Of a DNA stretch of 64,000 nt, positions 41,571 through 50,231 are shown in pieces (the stretch's first letter is position 1; each line of letters begins with the position of its first letter). Location of the stretch: assembly GCF_002904295.1 (NCBI RefSeq), contig NZ_PPHG01000052.1, positions 167,583-231,582 on the forward strand. Direction: 5' to 3'. The notes under the pieces are model-generated. The model searched no databases and was not told where the DNA came from. It saw only the letters and a program-made list of their open reading frames with translations. This stretch comes from Amycolatopsis sp. CA-128772. GTDB lineage: Bacteria; Actinomycetota; Actinomycetes; Mycobacteriales; Pseudonocardiaceae. The translations under genes were made by a program, and so were the position numbers.

Positions 41571-43139
41571 ATGACCACCCAGGAAAAACCGGCGGGCGGG
41601 GGGCCTGCTGCCGACGACTCTTCCGAACTCGAGAAGTTCGGCTACCGCCAGGAACTCGAGCGCTCGCTCGGGTCGTTCTCCAGTTTCGCCGCCGGCTTCA
41701 GCTACATCTCCATCCTCACCGGCGTGTTCCAGCTCTTCTTCTTCGGCTTCGGGTCGGGGGGCCCGGCGTTCATCTGGACGTGGCCGCTCGTCTTCCTCGG
41801 CCAGCTCGCCGTCGCCCTGTGCTTCGCCGAACTGGCCGGGCAGTTCCCGCTCGCCGGCTCGGTGTACCAGTGGGCCAAGCAGATCGCGAAACCGGCGACG
41901 TCGTGGCTGGCCGGCTGGATCATGATCATCGGCGCGATCGTGACGGCGGCGGCCGTCGCGGTGGCCTACCAGATCATCCTGCCGCAGGTGTCGACCGCGT
42001 TCCAGCTCGTCGGCAGCGACGACGACGCCGGCCTCACCTCGACGCCCGGCGGCGCCCAGAACGCCATCATCCTGGCCCTGGTGCTGGTCGTGTTCGCCAC
42101 GATCGTCAACATCATCGGCGTCAAGCTGATGGCGAAGATCAACAACTTCGGCGTCGCGGTCGAGCTCGGCGCGAGCATCCTGCTGGTGATCGCGCTGGCC
42201 ATCCACATCAAGCGCGGCCCCGGCCTGGTCTTCGACACCGCCGGCACCGGTGAGAGCCAGTCGTTCGGGTACCTCGGGGCGTTCCTGGTGGCGTCGCTGA
42301 TGAGCGCGTACGTCTTCTACGGCTTCGACACCGCGGGCTCGCTGGCCGAGGAGACCACCCAGCCGCGGCGGCACGCGCCCCGCGCGATCCTGCGCGCCAT
42401 CACCGCCGCGTTCATCGTGGGCGGCCTGATCATGCTGTTCGGCATGATGGCCGTCGGCGACCTGAGCGCCAAGGAGCTCAGCACGTCCGGCATGCCGTAC
42501 CTGCTGAAGAGCACCCTCGGCGAGGGGCTCGGCGACGCGTTCCTGATCTGCTCGGCGATCGCCATCACCGTGTGCTGCCTCGCGGTGCAGACCGCGGCGA
42601 TCCGGATGACGTGGGCGATGGCCCGCGACGGGCGCCTGCCGTTCAGCCGCGCGATGGCGAAGGTGTCGCCGCGGTCGAAGACCCCGGTGCTGCCCGCGCT
42701 GCTCACCGGCGGCCTGACGATCGTCGTGCTGCTGATCAACCTCGGCAACCAGCGCGCGTTCTTCATCCTGACCTCGACGGCGATCATCCTGTTCTACATC
42801 CCCTACCTGATGGTCACCGGCCCGATGCTGGTGCGCCGCCTGCGCGGGCACTGGCCGCGCCCGGAGCACGGCCCGTACTTCAAGCTGGGCCGCTGGGGCA
42901 CGCTGGTGAACCTGGTCGCGGTGCTCTACGGCGGCGCCATGACGATCAACCTGATCTGGCCGCGCGCCGAGGTCTACGGCTCCGACCACTGGTACTTCCA
43001 GTGGGGCGCGGTGATCGTCACCGGGCTGATCGTGATCATCGGTGCGATCATGCTGTACGTCCGGCGCCGCACCTGGGGTTCGTCCCACACGAGCCCCGAG
43101 CACATGCCCGACGCGACCCCGGACACCCTGCCCGGCTGA
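41571..43139 (+). CDS. APC-superfamily permease, probable choline/amine importer
   Basis: A 522-residue transporter with 12 predicted helices. The N-terminal region (RSLGSFSSFAAGFSYISILTG) and AYVFYGFDTAGSLAEETTQPRRHAPRAIL are typical of APC permeases of the AGT/ACT groups that carry choline, ethanolamine or GABA. Its place between betB and the choline dehydrogenase suggests choline uptake (inference). The ATG at 41571 has GAGGA 9 nt upstream. Confidence 0.87.
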   Translation: MTTQEKPAGGGPAADDSSELEKFGYRQELERSLGSFSSFAAGFSYISILTGVFQLFFFGFGSGGPAFIWTWPLVFLGQLAVALCFAELAGQFPLAGSVYQWAKQIAKPATSWLAGWIMIIGAIVTAAAVAVAYQIILPQVSTAFQLVGSDDDAGLTSTPGGAQNAIILALVLVVFATIVNIIGVKLMAKINNFGVAVELGASILLVIALAIHIKRGPGLVFDTAGTGESQSFGYLGAFLVASLMSAYVFYGFDTAGSLAEETTQPRRHAPRAILRAITAAFIVGGLIMLFGMMAVGDLSAKELSTSGMPYLLKSTLGEGLGDAFLICSAIAITVCCLAVQTAAIRMTWAMARDGRLPFSRAMAKVSPRSKTPVLPALLTGGLTIVVLLINLGNQRAFFILTSTAIILFYIPYLMVTGPMLVRRLRGHWPRPEHGPYFKLGRWGTLVNLVAVLYGGAMTINLIWPRAEVYGSDHWYFQWGAVIVTGLIVIIGAIMLYVRRRTWGSSHTSPEHMPDATPDTLPG

Positions 43140-43239
43140 GAACCTCATTCTGGTCAGGACGGCGCATGAAACGTGACATACCTGCCGGTGGTGACTCTCG
43201 CGCCGGCCGACGGCTGAATAAGGTTCTTCAGGAGGCGCC

Positions 43240-44898
43240 ATGAGTACCGAAACCTACGACTTCGTCATCGTCGGTGGTGGCTCGGCGGGCTGCGCGCTGG
43301 CGAACCGGCTTTCGGCCGACCCCGCGAACAAGGTCCTCGTCCTGGAGGCCGGCCGGTCGGACTACAAGTGGGACGTGTTCATCCACATGCCGGCCGCGCT
43401 GACCTTCCCGATCGGGTCGAAGTTCTACGACTGGGGCTACCGCAGCGAGCCCGAGCCGCACATGAACCGGCGGCGCATCTACCACGCCCGCGGCAAGGTG
43501 CTCGGCGGCTCGTCGAGCATCAACGGGATGATCTTCCAGCGCGGCAACCCGATGGACTACGAGCGCTGGGCGAGTGATCCCGGAATGTCCACCTGGGACT
43601 ACGCGCACTGCCTGCCGTACTTCAACCGGATGGAGAACTGCCTGGCCGATCCGCCGGATGGCCCGTGGCGCGGCCACGACGGCCCCCTCGAACTGGAGCG
43701 CGGACCGGCGTCGAACCCGTTGTTCCAGGCGTTCTTCGACGCCGCCGAGGAAGCGGGCTACCCGCGCACCGACGACGTCAACGGCTACCGGCAGGAAGGT
43801 TTTGCAGCCTTCGACCGGAACGTCCGGAAAGGACGGAGGCTGTCGGCGGCGGGCGCCTACCTGCACCCGGTGATGGACCGGCCCAACCTCACGGTGAAGA
43901 CGCGCGCGTTCGTCTCGCAGGTCCTCTTCGACGGCACACGTGCGGTCGGCGTCGAGTACGCACAGGGCCGCGGCGTGCCGGGCGAGGTCTACGGCAAGGA
44001 GATCGTCCTCTGCGGCGGCGCGATCAACACCCCGCAGCTGCTGCAGCTGTCCGGCGTCGGGAACGCGGCGGAGCTGGAGAAGCTCGGCATCGACGTCGTG
44101 AAGGACCTGCCGGGCGTCGGGGAGAACCTGCAGGATCACCTCGAGGTGTACATCCAGTACGCCTGCAAGCAGCCGGTGTCGATGCAGCCGTCGCTGGCGA
44201 AGTGGAAGCGGCCCTACATCGGTGCGCAGTGGCTGTTCCTGCGGTCCGGGCCGGCCGCCACCAACCACTTCGAGGGCGGCGGGTTCGTCCGGTCCAACGA
44301 CGAGGTGGAGTACCCGAACCTGATGTTCCACTTCCTGCCGGTGGCGATCCGCTACGACGGCTCGGCGCCCACGGAAGGCCACGGCTACCAGGTGCACGTC
44401 GGCCCGATGTACGCCGACACGCGCGGCTCGGTGAAGATCACTTCCACCGACCCGCGGCAGCACCCGGCGATCAAGTTCAACTACCTGTCGACGGAGACCG
44501 ACCGGAAGGAATGGGTCGAAGCCGTGCGGGTGGCGCGGAAGATCCTCAACCAGAGCGCTTTGGAGCCGTACAACGGCGGGGAGATCTCGCCGGGGCCGTC
44601 CGTCGAGACCGACGAAGAAATCCTCGACTGGGTCGCCAAGGACGCGGAAACGGCCCTGCACCCGTCGTGCACGACCAAGATGGGCGTGGACGACCTGGCG
44701 GTCGTAGACCCGCAGAGCATGCGGGTGCACGGCACCGAGGGCCTGCGCGTGGTCGACGCGTCGGTGATGCCCTACATCACCAACGGCAACATCTACGCCC
44801 CGGTGATGATGACCGCCGAGAAGGCCGCCGACCTGATCCTCGGCAACACCCCGCTGGCCCCGCTCAAGCTGCCGTTCTACCGGCACGGGGAGAACTAG
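43240..44898 (+). CDS. betA: GMC-family choline dehydrogenase
   Basis: A 552-residue flavoprotein. FAD is bound by YDFVIVGGGSAGCALANRL, the GMC signatures are HARGKVLGGSSSINGMIFQRG and GAINTPQLLQLSGVG, and the catalytic His/Asn pair is in HPSCTTKMGV and NGNIYAPVMMTAEKAAD. It oxidises choline to betaine aldehyde and perhaps further. The ATG at 43240 has AGGAGG 5 nt away. It is the last gene of the betB-permease-betA run and is followed by a hairpin at 44915. Confidence 0.92.
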   Translation: MSTETYDFVIVGGGSAGCALANRLSADPANKVLVLEAGRSDYKWDVFIHMPAALTFPIGSKFYDWGYRSEPEPHMNRRRIYHARGKVLGGSSSINGMIFQRGNPMDYERWASDPGMSTWDYAHCLPYFNRMENCLADPPDGPWRGHDGPLELERGPASNPLFQAFFDAAEEAGYPRTDDVNGYRQEGFAAFDRNVRKGRRLSAAGAYLHPVMDRPNLTVKTRAFVSQVLFDGTRAVGVEYAQGRGVPGEVYGKEIVLCGGAINTPQLLQLSGVGNAAELEKLGIDVVKDLPGVGENLQDHLEVYIQYACKQPVSMQPSLAKWKRPYIGAQWLFLRSGPAATNHFEGGGFVRSNDEVEYPNLMFHFLPVAIRYDGSAPTEGHGYQVHVGPMYADTRGSVKITSTDPRQHPAIKFNYLSTETDRKEWVEAVRVARKILNQSALEPYNGGEISPGPSVETDEEILDWVAKDAETALHPSCTTKMGVDDLAVVDPQSMRVHGTEGLRVVDASVMPYITNGNIYAPVMMTAEKAADLILGNTPLAPLKLPFYRHGEN

Positions 44899-44914
44899 CC
44901 TCCGGCGTCGCAGC

Positions 44915-44941
44915 GCCCGTACCGCCATCCTCGGTACGGGC
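44915..44941 (+). terminator. Hairpin after betA
   Basis: GCCCGTACCG and CGGTACGGGC form a perfect 10-bp stem with a 7-nt loop, 17 nt after the betA stop and without a T-run. The 182-nt gap also contains a possible -35 TTGACG near 45000 for the following ferredoxin gene. Confidence 0.75.
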
Positions 44942-45080
44942 CTTCGGCGTGCCCGGAACACCCGTTATCCGGTAACGAAAACTACCCGGGCGTACCCCTT
45001 GACGACGTCCTCCGGGGGATTCAGACTTTGTTGCGGATCACAGTTGATGTTCCCCTATGCGCAACAGTCTCGGAGGACCC

Positions 45081-45401
45081 ATGATGCGCGCGTGCACGGT
45101 GGACGAACTGCCCCCCGGTGAGTCGGTACGGCTCCCCGGGCCGCCCGCCATCGCGGTGTTCCACACCCAGGACGGCGAGCTGTACGCCATCGGCGACACG
45201 TGCACCCACCAGGACGCCTCCCTGGCCGACGGCTGGCTCGAGGGCTGCTTCGTCGAGTGCCCGCTGCACGCGGCGCTGTTCGACCTGCGCACCGGCATGC
45301 CGACCTGCCTGCCGGCGAAGGACCCGGTGCGCACGTACGCCGTGGTCGTCGACGAAGGCGTCATCTACGTCCGGGGCGTGGCCGGCGAGGACGCCGCGTG
45401 A
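45081..45401 (+). CDS. Rieske [2Fe-2S] ferredoxin
   Basis: A 106-residue soluble ferredoxin of the biphenyl-dioxygenase type. The cluster motifs are GDTCTHQDASLADGWLEG (CxH) and CPLHAALFDL (CxxH). It carries electrons from a reductase to a Rieske oxygenase, most likely the GbcA-like enzyme at 38226, since no other oxygenase of that type is in the window (inference). Two adjacent ATGs (45081 and 45084) follow CGGAGGA; either may be used. The stop overlaps the next start (GTGA). Confidence 0.92.
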   Translation: MMRACTVDELPPGESVRLPGPPAIAVFHTQDGELYAIGDTCTHQDASLADGWLEGCFVECPLHAALFDLRTGMPTCLPAKDPVRTYAVVVDEGVIYVRGVAGEDAA

Positions 45402-46546
45402 AACGCGTCGCGATCGTCGGCGCTTCACTCGCCGGGGTCCGCGCGGCGCAGGAGCTGCGCGCGCAGGGGTACGACGGCGGGATCGTGCTGATCGGCGACG
45501 AGCCGCACCTGCCTTACGACCGGCCGCCGCTGTCGAAGGCCTTCCTGGCCGGGACGGCGTCGCGGGAGTCGCTGGAGCTGCTCGACGCCGGCGACCTGGC
45601 ATCGCTGGCCCTGGACTTCCGGCTCGGCGTGCGGGCGACGGCCTTGGAACCTGCTGCGCGTCGGGTGCTGCTGTCGGACGGCACATCGGTGCACGCGGAC
45701 GGCGTCGTGATCGCCACCGGCGGCCGGGCGCGCCGGCTGCCGGGCTTCGAGCGCGCTTTCGTGTTGCGGACGCTCGACGACGCGCTGGCCTTGCGCGCGG
45801 CTCTGGTGCCCGGCGTGCGGGTGGTGATCGTCGGGGCCGGATTCATCGGCGCCGAGGTGGCCTCGACGTGCCGGTCGTTGGGCCTCGACGTGGTCGTCCT
45901 GGAGGCATTGCCCGCGCCGCTCGCGCCCGTGCTGGGCCCGGAGCTGGCCGCCGTCTGCGCCCGGCTGCACGCGGAGCACGGCACGGAGCTGCGCTGCGGG
46001 GTGCCGGTGACCGGCCTGGAAGCGGCCGGCGTCCGGCTGGCCGACGGTTCGCTCGTCGCGGCCGACGTGGTCGTGACGGGAGTCGGCATGGCCCCGGCGA
46101 CCGAGTGGCTGGCGGGCTCGGGGTTGACGGTCGGCAACGGCGTCCACACCGACGCGGGACTGGTCACTTCGCTGCCTCAGGTGGTGGCGGTGGGTGACGT
46201 GGCCCGGTACGCGGGACAGCGGCACGAGCACTGGACGAACGCGTCCGAGCAGGCACCGGTCGCGGTGGCCAACCTGCTGGCCGGGCACACCGCGCGGACG
46301 TACACACCCAGCGGCTATGTCTGGTCCGACCAGTACTCGGGCACTTTGCAGCTGGCCGGCCACCCCCATCCGGAGGACACGCTTTCGTACGTGGACGGCG
46401 CCCCTTCGTCGTCCTCGTTCGTGGCGACGTTCTCCCGGGACGGCGTCACGGTGGGGGTTTTCGCGTGGAACAACGCGAAGCTGTTCAACCGCCTGCGCCG
46501 CCAGGCCCTGCACCGCCCGGAGTCTCAACCGGTGGTTCAAGGATAA
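45398..46546 (+). CDS. FAD/NAD(P)H-dependent ferredoxin reductase
   Basis: A 382-residue reductase of the rhodocoxin/BphA4 type: FAD site VAIVGASLAGVRAAQELRAQG with YDRPPLSKAFLAG, an NADH site VVIVGAGFIGAEVASTCRSL, a second FAD segment VVAVGDVARY, and a C-terminal reductase domain (YVWSDQYSGTLQLAGHP). It reduces the co-translated Rieske ferredoxin. The GTG at 45398 overlaps the ferredoxin stop. Confidence 0.93.
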   Translation: MKRVAIVGASLAGVRAAQELRAQGYDGGIVLIGDEPHLPYDRPPLSKAFLAGTASRESLELLDAGDLASLALDFRLGVRATALEPAARRVLLSDGTSVHADGVVIATGGRARRLPGFERAFVLRTLDDALALRAALVPGVRVVIVGAGFIGAEVASTCRSLGLDVVVLEALPAPLAPVLGPELAAVCARLHAEHGTELRCGVPVTGLEAAGVRLADGSLVAADVVVTGVGMAPATEWLAGSGLTVGNGVHTDAGLVTSLPQVVAVGDVARYAGQRHEHWTNASEQAPVAVANLLAGHTARTYTPSGYVWSDQYSGTLQLAGHPHPEDTLSYVDGAPSSSSFVATFSRDGVTVGVFAWNNAKLFNRLRRQALHRPESQPVVQG

Positions 46547-46557
46547 GCTTCAGGGGC

Positions 46558-47055
46558 ATGGAGCTGAGTCTGGACGAGCTGCGGGCGTTGACGGGCTGGG
46601 CCGCGGCCTGCGCGGCGCGGGTGGTGCCCCTGATCCCGGACGACCCCCGCCCGGCGGCAGCGATCGCGGCGGCCCAGGAGTTCGCCACCGGCGCCCCGCG
46701 CACGAAGGCGTTGCGCACGGCGGCCTGGGCCGCACTGGCGGCAGCGGGCGGAACGTCCGACGCTGCCGCCTCGGCCGCGGCACGCGCGGCAGTGGGCGCA
46801 GCCGGCGCGGCTTACCTGCACCCCCTGGAGTCCCCGCACCAGGTGAAGCACATCGTCGGCCCGGCCCAGCAGGCAGCGTTGGCGCGGGAGCTGGCGGGCG
46901 GTTCGGCAGCGGCGGAGATCGAGTGGGCGCTGTCGCAGGCACCACCGGAGGTGAGCGCCCTGCTGCGGAAGTTCCCGCCGGGCAAGCCGGGCAGGACCCG
47001 CTTGGGCGAGTTGCACCGCCAACTGGAAGCAGCCTTGCGCGAACAGCATCCGTAA
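46558..47055 (+). CDS. Putative immunity protein (Imm-5-like helical repeat)
   Basis: A 165-residue Ala-rich helical protein: LSLDELRALTGWAAACAARVV, TKALRTAAWAALAAAGG, AAYLHPLESPHQVKHIVGPA and ALLRKFPPGKPGRTRLGELH. The HPLxxPHQVKHIxGPA block is typical of proteins labelled 'putative immunity protein' (Imm-5-like) in actinobacteria; the toxin they oppose is usually not known, and some are orphan. It lies 11 nt after the ferredoxin reductase gene and 54 nt before an unknown gene, with which it may be linked. Confidence 0.72.
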   Translation: MELSLDELRALTGWAAACAARVVPLIPDDPRPAAAIAAAQEFATGAPRTKALRTAAWAALAAAGGTSDAAASAAARAAVGAAGAAYLHPLESPHQVKHIVGPAQQAALARELAGGSAAAEIEWALSQAPPEVSALLRKFPPGKPGRTRLGELHRQLEAALREQHP

Positions 47056-47109
47056 CACGGCCGGCAACCGGGACGATTGCCTGAGGTACCCGGCCGCAAG
47101 GAGGATTTC

Positions 47110-48651
47110 GTGCACCTGTGGGCCATGGTGTTCGAAGGCGACTGGACGGTCACCGGCTACGCTGCCTACGGCAATCGCATCGCCTGGCAAATGAGTGAAC
47201 TACCGCAGTACGCCGACCGGGACGAGCCGGAATATCAACGGCGCTGGCACGAATTGGACCACCGGGTTCTCGCCGGATGCGTTTCCGTCGAGACCACCTC
47301 CGCAACGTTCATCGGCGACCTGACCGCAACGATGTATCAAGCCGCCAAGTCCCGCGGCCTGGCCGCGTCCGACGAAGCCGGGCGGGACGAGTTGCCGATC
47401 CACTGGGACATCAGCCGGGTTTCCGACGTGTGGCTCGCCAGCTCGGTCACCGACATGCGCTTCGACGCCGATTCCACGGTGGCCGAAGCAGAACTTTCCG
47501 ATGGTGACCTGGTGGTCCTGTGCGTGAACCGGGAGCCTCCCGGCGCATACATGCTCGGGGCGGCCGGCCACCCGGAAAGGCTGATCCGGAACCTGCAGCT
47601 CGTCACGAAGGCTCAGCAGAGCACGGCCGGACCCCGACTATGGGGAGCGCTGCTGTACACCGATGAGGACGTCGCACTGGCCACCTACGTTCGAACTCAT
47701 TTCGACGAACTGAACGCCCTGTCGGGACCGAAACTGGGCGTCTTCGTGGTTGAGCGCCCGCAGAGCTGGGAAACCGCTAGAAGCTACTGGCGGAAGCACC
47801 TGGAACCACCGTTGGTCCGCATGTTCTCGTCGATGCGGTGGCTGTCCTGGAAGCCGTACGACCGCCACCTGTGCTATGAGGTCGCCCGCGAACTGGGAAT
47901 CCAGCCCGCGCACCTGCCGTGTTTGGCGATTTTCCGCAGCGGAGCTCTTGCGGAAACGCTGGTCTTTCCCATCGAAGCGGTCGATCCCCGCTATCTGCGT
48001 AGGCTGTTCGGCGAGATCGAGCGGGCGATCGACCAGGAACCGCGGCGATACGATGTCGAGGCCGCGCTGGAGGATTCGCGACACTACGATGAGCCCCGGC
48101 AGGGAAACCCGGCAGAAGTCGCCGACCGGCCGCAAGAACTGCTGGCTGCGATCACCTCGGCGGGGACGGGCGACGATCCGGCGTTCGACCGGGTAGCCGC
48201 AGCACATCGCCGGATTCTCGACGAACTGCGTCCGCAGCCCTCGGCTGCCGCGGCGCCGTACGAATTCCACGGTTACAACGTGTTCACCTACCACGGAGGA
48301 GCCCGCGTGACGGAGAACTTCACCTTCCACGGCCAGACCACCTTCGTCAACCGCCCGGTCAACACGGTCATCCAGGACTTCCAGCAGACCCACGCACCCG
48401 GTCCGGAGCGGGAACAGCTGACCGAACTGCTCCGGCTGGCCCTCACCAGCACCACTCTCTCGGACACGCAGAAGGAGCAGGTCGCTCAGGAGGTTCATCA
48501 GGTCACCCGCGAGCTGGCCGCAGCGGACTCCGACAAGGAAGTGGTCAAGTCCAAACTGACCACCATCCAGAACATCGTGTCGAAAGCCGCTGACATCGCG
48601 AAACCGGCGATGACCATCACAACGAAGCTGATCGAACTCTTCGCAAGCTGA
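47110..48651 (+). CDS. Protein of unknown function with helical C-terminal tail
   Basis: A 513-residue protein I do not recognise. Residues ~1-170 form a mixed domain (MVFEGDWTVTGYAAYGNRIAWQ, SDGDLVVLCVNREPPGAYMLG). Residues ~195-305 look like an alpha/beta, possibly thioredoxin-like unit (LGVFVVERPQSWETARSYW, AHLPCLAIFRSGALAETLVF). The C-terminal ~100 residues hold a short beta segment (NFTFHGQTTFVNRPVNTVI), two charged helices (REQLTELLRLALTSTTLSDT, QVTRELAAADSDKEVVKSKL) and a hydrophobic end. Such tails occur in several bacterial conflict proteins, but the role is a guess. Its GC content is visibly lower than its neighbours, suggesting transfer. The GTG at 47110 with AAGGAGG is a strong start. 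Confidence 0.82.
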   Translation: MHLWAMVFEGDWTVTGYAAYGNRIAWQMSELPQYADRDEPEYQRRWHELDHRVLAGCVSVETTSATFIGDLTATMYQAAKSRGLAASDEAGRDELPIHWDISRVSDVWLASSVTDMRFDADSTVAEAELSDGDLVVLCVNREPPGAYMLGAAGHPERLIRNLQLVTKAQQSTAGPRLWGALLYTDEDVALATYVRTHFDELNALSGPKLGVFVVERPQSWETARSYWRKHLEPPLVRMFSSMRWLSWKPYDRHLCYEVARELGIQPAHLPCLAIFRSGALAETLVFPIEAVDPRYLRRLFGEIERAIDQEPRRYDVEAALEDSRHYDEPRQGNPAEVADRPQELLAAITSAGTGDDPAFDRVAAAHRRILDELRPQPSAAAAPYEFHGYNVFTYHGGARVTENFTFHGQTTFVNRPVNTVIQDFQQTHAPGPEREQLTELLRLALTSTTLSDTQKEQVAQEVHQVTRELAAADSDKEVVKSKLTTIQNIVSKAADIAKPAMTITTKLIELFAS

Positions 48652-48656
48652 CCCAG

Positions 48657-49631
48657 CTAGGGCGAGAGGGCGTCGAGGTCGGACTCCAGCCGTGCTCGCC
48701 AGGTCCACCGCCGCTCCGTCGTATCCGTGTCCTCCCCCGCCGGCGTTCCCAGTGGCAACGCCAGATCCGTCACCCCGAACGTCACCCGGTACGCCAGCAC
48801 CGACGCCGCCGTCCGGATCCACACGTCGCCCGAGGTCCCCGAGGGGGGTGCCACGCCCAGCGCGGTGCCGAACCACGTCGGCAGGAGCGCGTTCGACCCC
48901 AGTGCGTCCGTGATGCGCGTCCGCAGCCGGACCTGCAGGTCGTGCCACGCTCGCTCGGCTCGCTCCAGCTGGGGTACCACCCGCGTCTCGACCGCGTCCG
49001 CCTCGCGCAACGCCAGGCGTGCCTGGTCCGCCGCCGCGGCCGCCGCCGGGATCTCCTCGTCCAGCAGCGTCCGGCGGCGGGTCGACAACGCCCGCAACGA
49101 CGACTCCGCGTCCCCCCGGGCCCGCGCCCCGCGGTCCGTCGACGCCAGGACGCACACCACCTCCAGCAGGTCGGTGTCGCACCGGGACAGCGCCGACCGC
49201 ACCGAGTCCAGGTGCGCGATCTCCTCCGCGTACCGCGCGCGCTGCTCCTTCGTCACCAGCTCCTTGTGCAGGTCGTCCCAGCGGGCCGCCTCCGCCGCGA
49301 GCGCGCGCGTTTCCGGGGCGACGTCGTCGAGGTTCACCTGGGGGACGCCGTCGGACACGCGGACCGCGCGCTCCAGGACGCCGACCTGCTGCTGCAGCCG
49401 CTCCAGCTGCCGGGCGAGCCGGTCGATCCGGTCGTCCTCCCCGTCCGGGGCGCTGCTCTCAAGGCGCTCGGTCAGGTCGGCGACGTCCTGGCCCAGGCGG
49501 TCGCCGGCCTCGCGCAGCCCGTCCACCGCCGCGAACAGCTCGTCGAGGTCGCGCCGGGTCGGGTCCGGCGGCTCGAGGTACTCCTGGGAGAACTCCGGGT
49601 CGTCGCCGTAGGTCGCGTAGCCGTGGCTCAC
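48657..49631 (-). CDS. Coiled-coil protein of unknown function
   Basis: A 324-residue soluble protein. Residues ~25-110 (DLDELFAAVDGLREAGDRLGQ, DRIDRLARQLERLQQQVGVLE) and ~130-235 (RWDDLHKELVTKEQRARYAEE, RARGDAESSLRALSTRRRTLL) have heptad-rich helices. The C-terminus (RITDALGSNALLPTWFGTAL, SVLAYRVTFGVTDLALPLG) is a small globular part. It is not recognised. Its GTG at 49631 overlaps the stop of the membrane gene (GTGA), so the two are coupled; it may assemble on that protein at the membrane (inference). It is convergent with the unknown gene, 5 nt apart. Confidence 0.82.
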   Translation of the reverse strand: MSHGYATYGDDPEFSQEYLEPPDPTRRDLDELFAAVDGLREAGDRLGQDVADLTERLESSAPDGEDDRIDRLARQLERLQQQVGVLERAVRVSDGVPQVNLDDVAPETRALAAEAARWDDLHKELVTKEQRARYAEEIAHLDSVRSALSRCDTDLLEVVCVLASTDRGARARGDAESSLRALSTRRRTLLDEEIPAAAAAADQARLALREADAVETRVVPQLERAERAWHDLQVRLRTRITDALGSNALLPTWFGTALGVAPPSGTSGDVWIRTAASVLAYRVTFGVTDLALPLGTPAGEDTDTTERRWTWRARLESDLDALSP

Positions 49632-50176
49632 GGGATCCGGCTTTCCCGCCACAGCAGCGCGATCGTGCCCGCGGCGCCCAGCGCCGTCAGGACCGTGCAG
49701 ACCACCGTCCCGGACCACGGAACCAGCGCGAGGACCAGCACCAGCGCCGTGACGCTGCCCGCCCACGCCGCCCGCGTCCGCTCGCGGATCACCGCTGGGG
49801 CCCGGCGGACCGGGGCGAAGCCGATCCACAGGCCGGCGCCGAACAACGGGACGAGCACGGCCAGCCAACCCGGCGACAGCACGCCGAACAGCACCAGCGC
49901 CCCGGCGACTAGCGGCACCAGCACGGGCGCCGCCGCGAACCAGACCACCGCGCGCTGCGTCGCCGCGTGCCGGGACTCGAGCTCGGCGTCCGCGAGCCGG
50001 CGGCGGGCCTCGTCGAACGCCAGCTCGGCGTCGAGCAGCCGGTGGGCCGTCGCCACGAGCTCGTCCATCGCCGCGACGTCGCCCGGCGGGGGCGTGAGCC
50101 CGTCCCGCAGGTCCTGCTTGAGCCGGGCGACGCGCCCCTCCGCCAGGTCACGGTCGTGCTGGGCCGGAGTCGTCAC
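49628..50176 (-). CDS. Membrane protein with N-terminal helical domain
   Basis: A 182-residue protein. Residues 1-75 are charged helices (DLAEGRVARLKQDLRDGLTPP, RLLDAELAFDEARRRLADAEL), followed by four hydrophobic segments in two pairs (~77-120 and ~138-178). Function unknown. It is the first gene of a two-gene operon with the coiled-coil gene. The start is the GTG at 50176; TAAAGT lies 6 nt upstream on the minus strand within the palindrome CACTT-T-AAGTG at 50183-50193. Confidence 0.8.
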   Translation of the reverse strand: MTTPAQHDRDLAEGRVARLKQDLRDGLTPPPGDVAAMDELVATAHRLLDAELAFDEARRRLADAELESRHAATQRAVVWFAAAPVLVPLVAGALVLFGVLSPGWLAVLVPLFGAGLWIGFAPVRRAPAVIRERTRAAWAGSVTALVLVLALVPWSGTVVCTVLTALGAAGTIALLWRESRIP

Positions 50177-50231
50177 CCGGCCACTTTAAGTGCCGCCGAC
50201 GTCGCCACCGGCCAACGCGGCCGGTGAGTCG

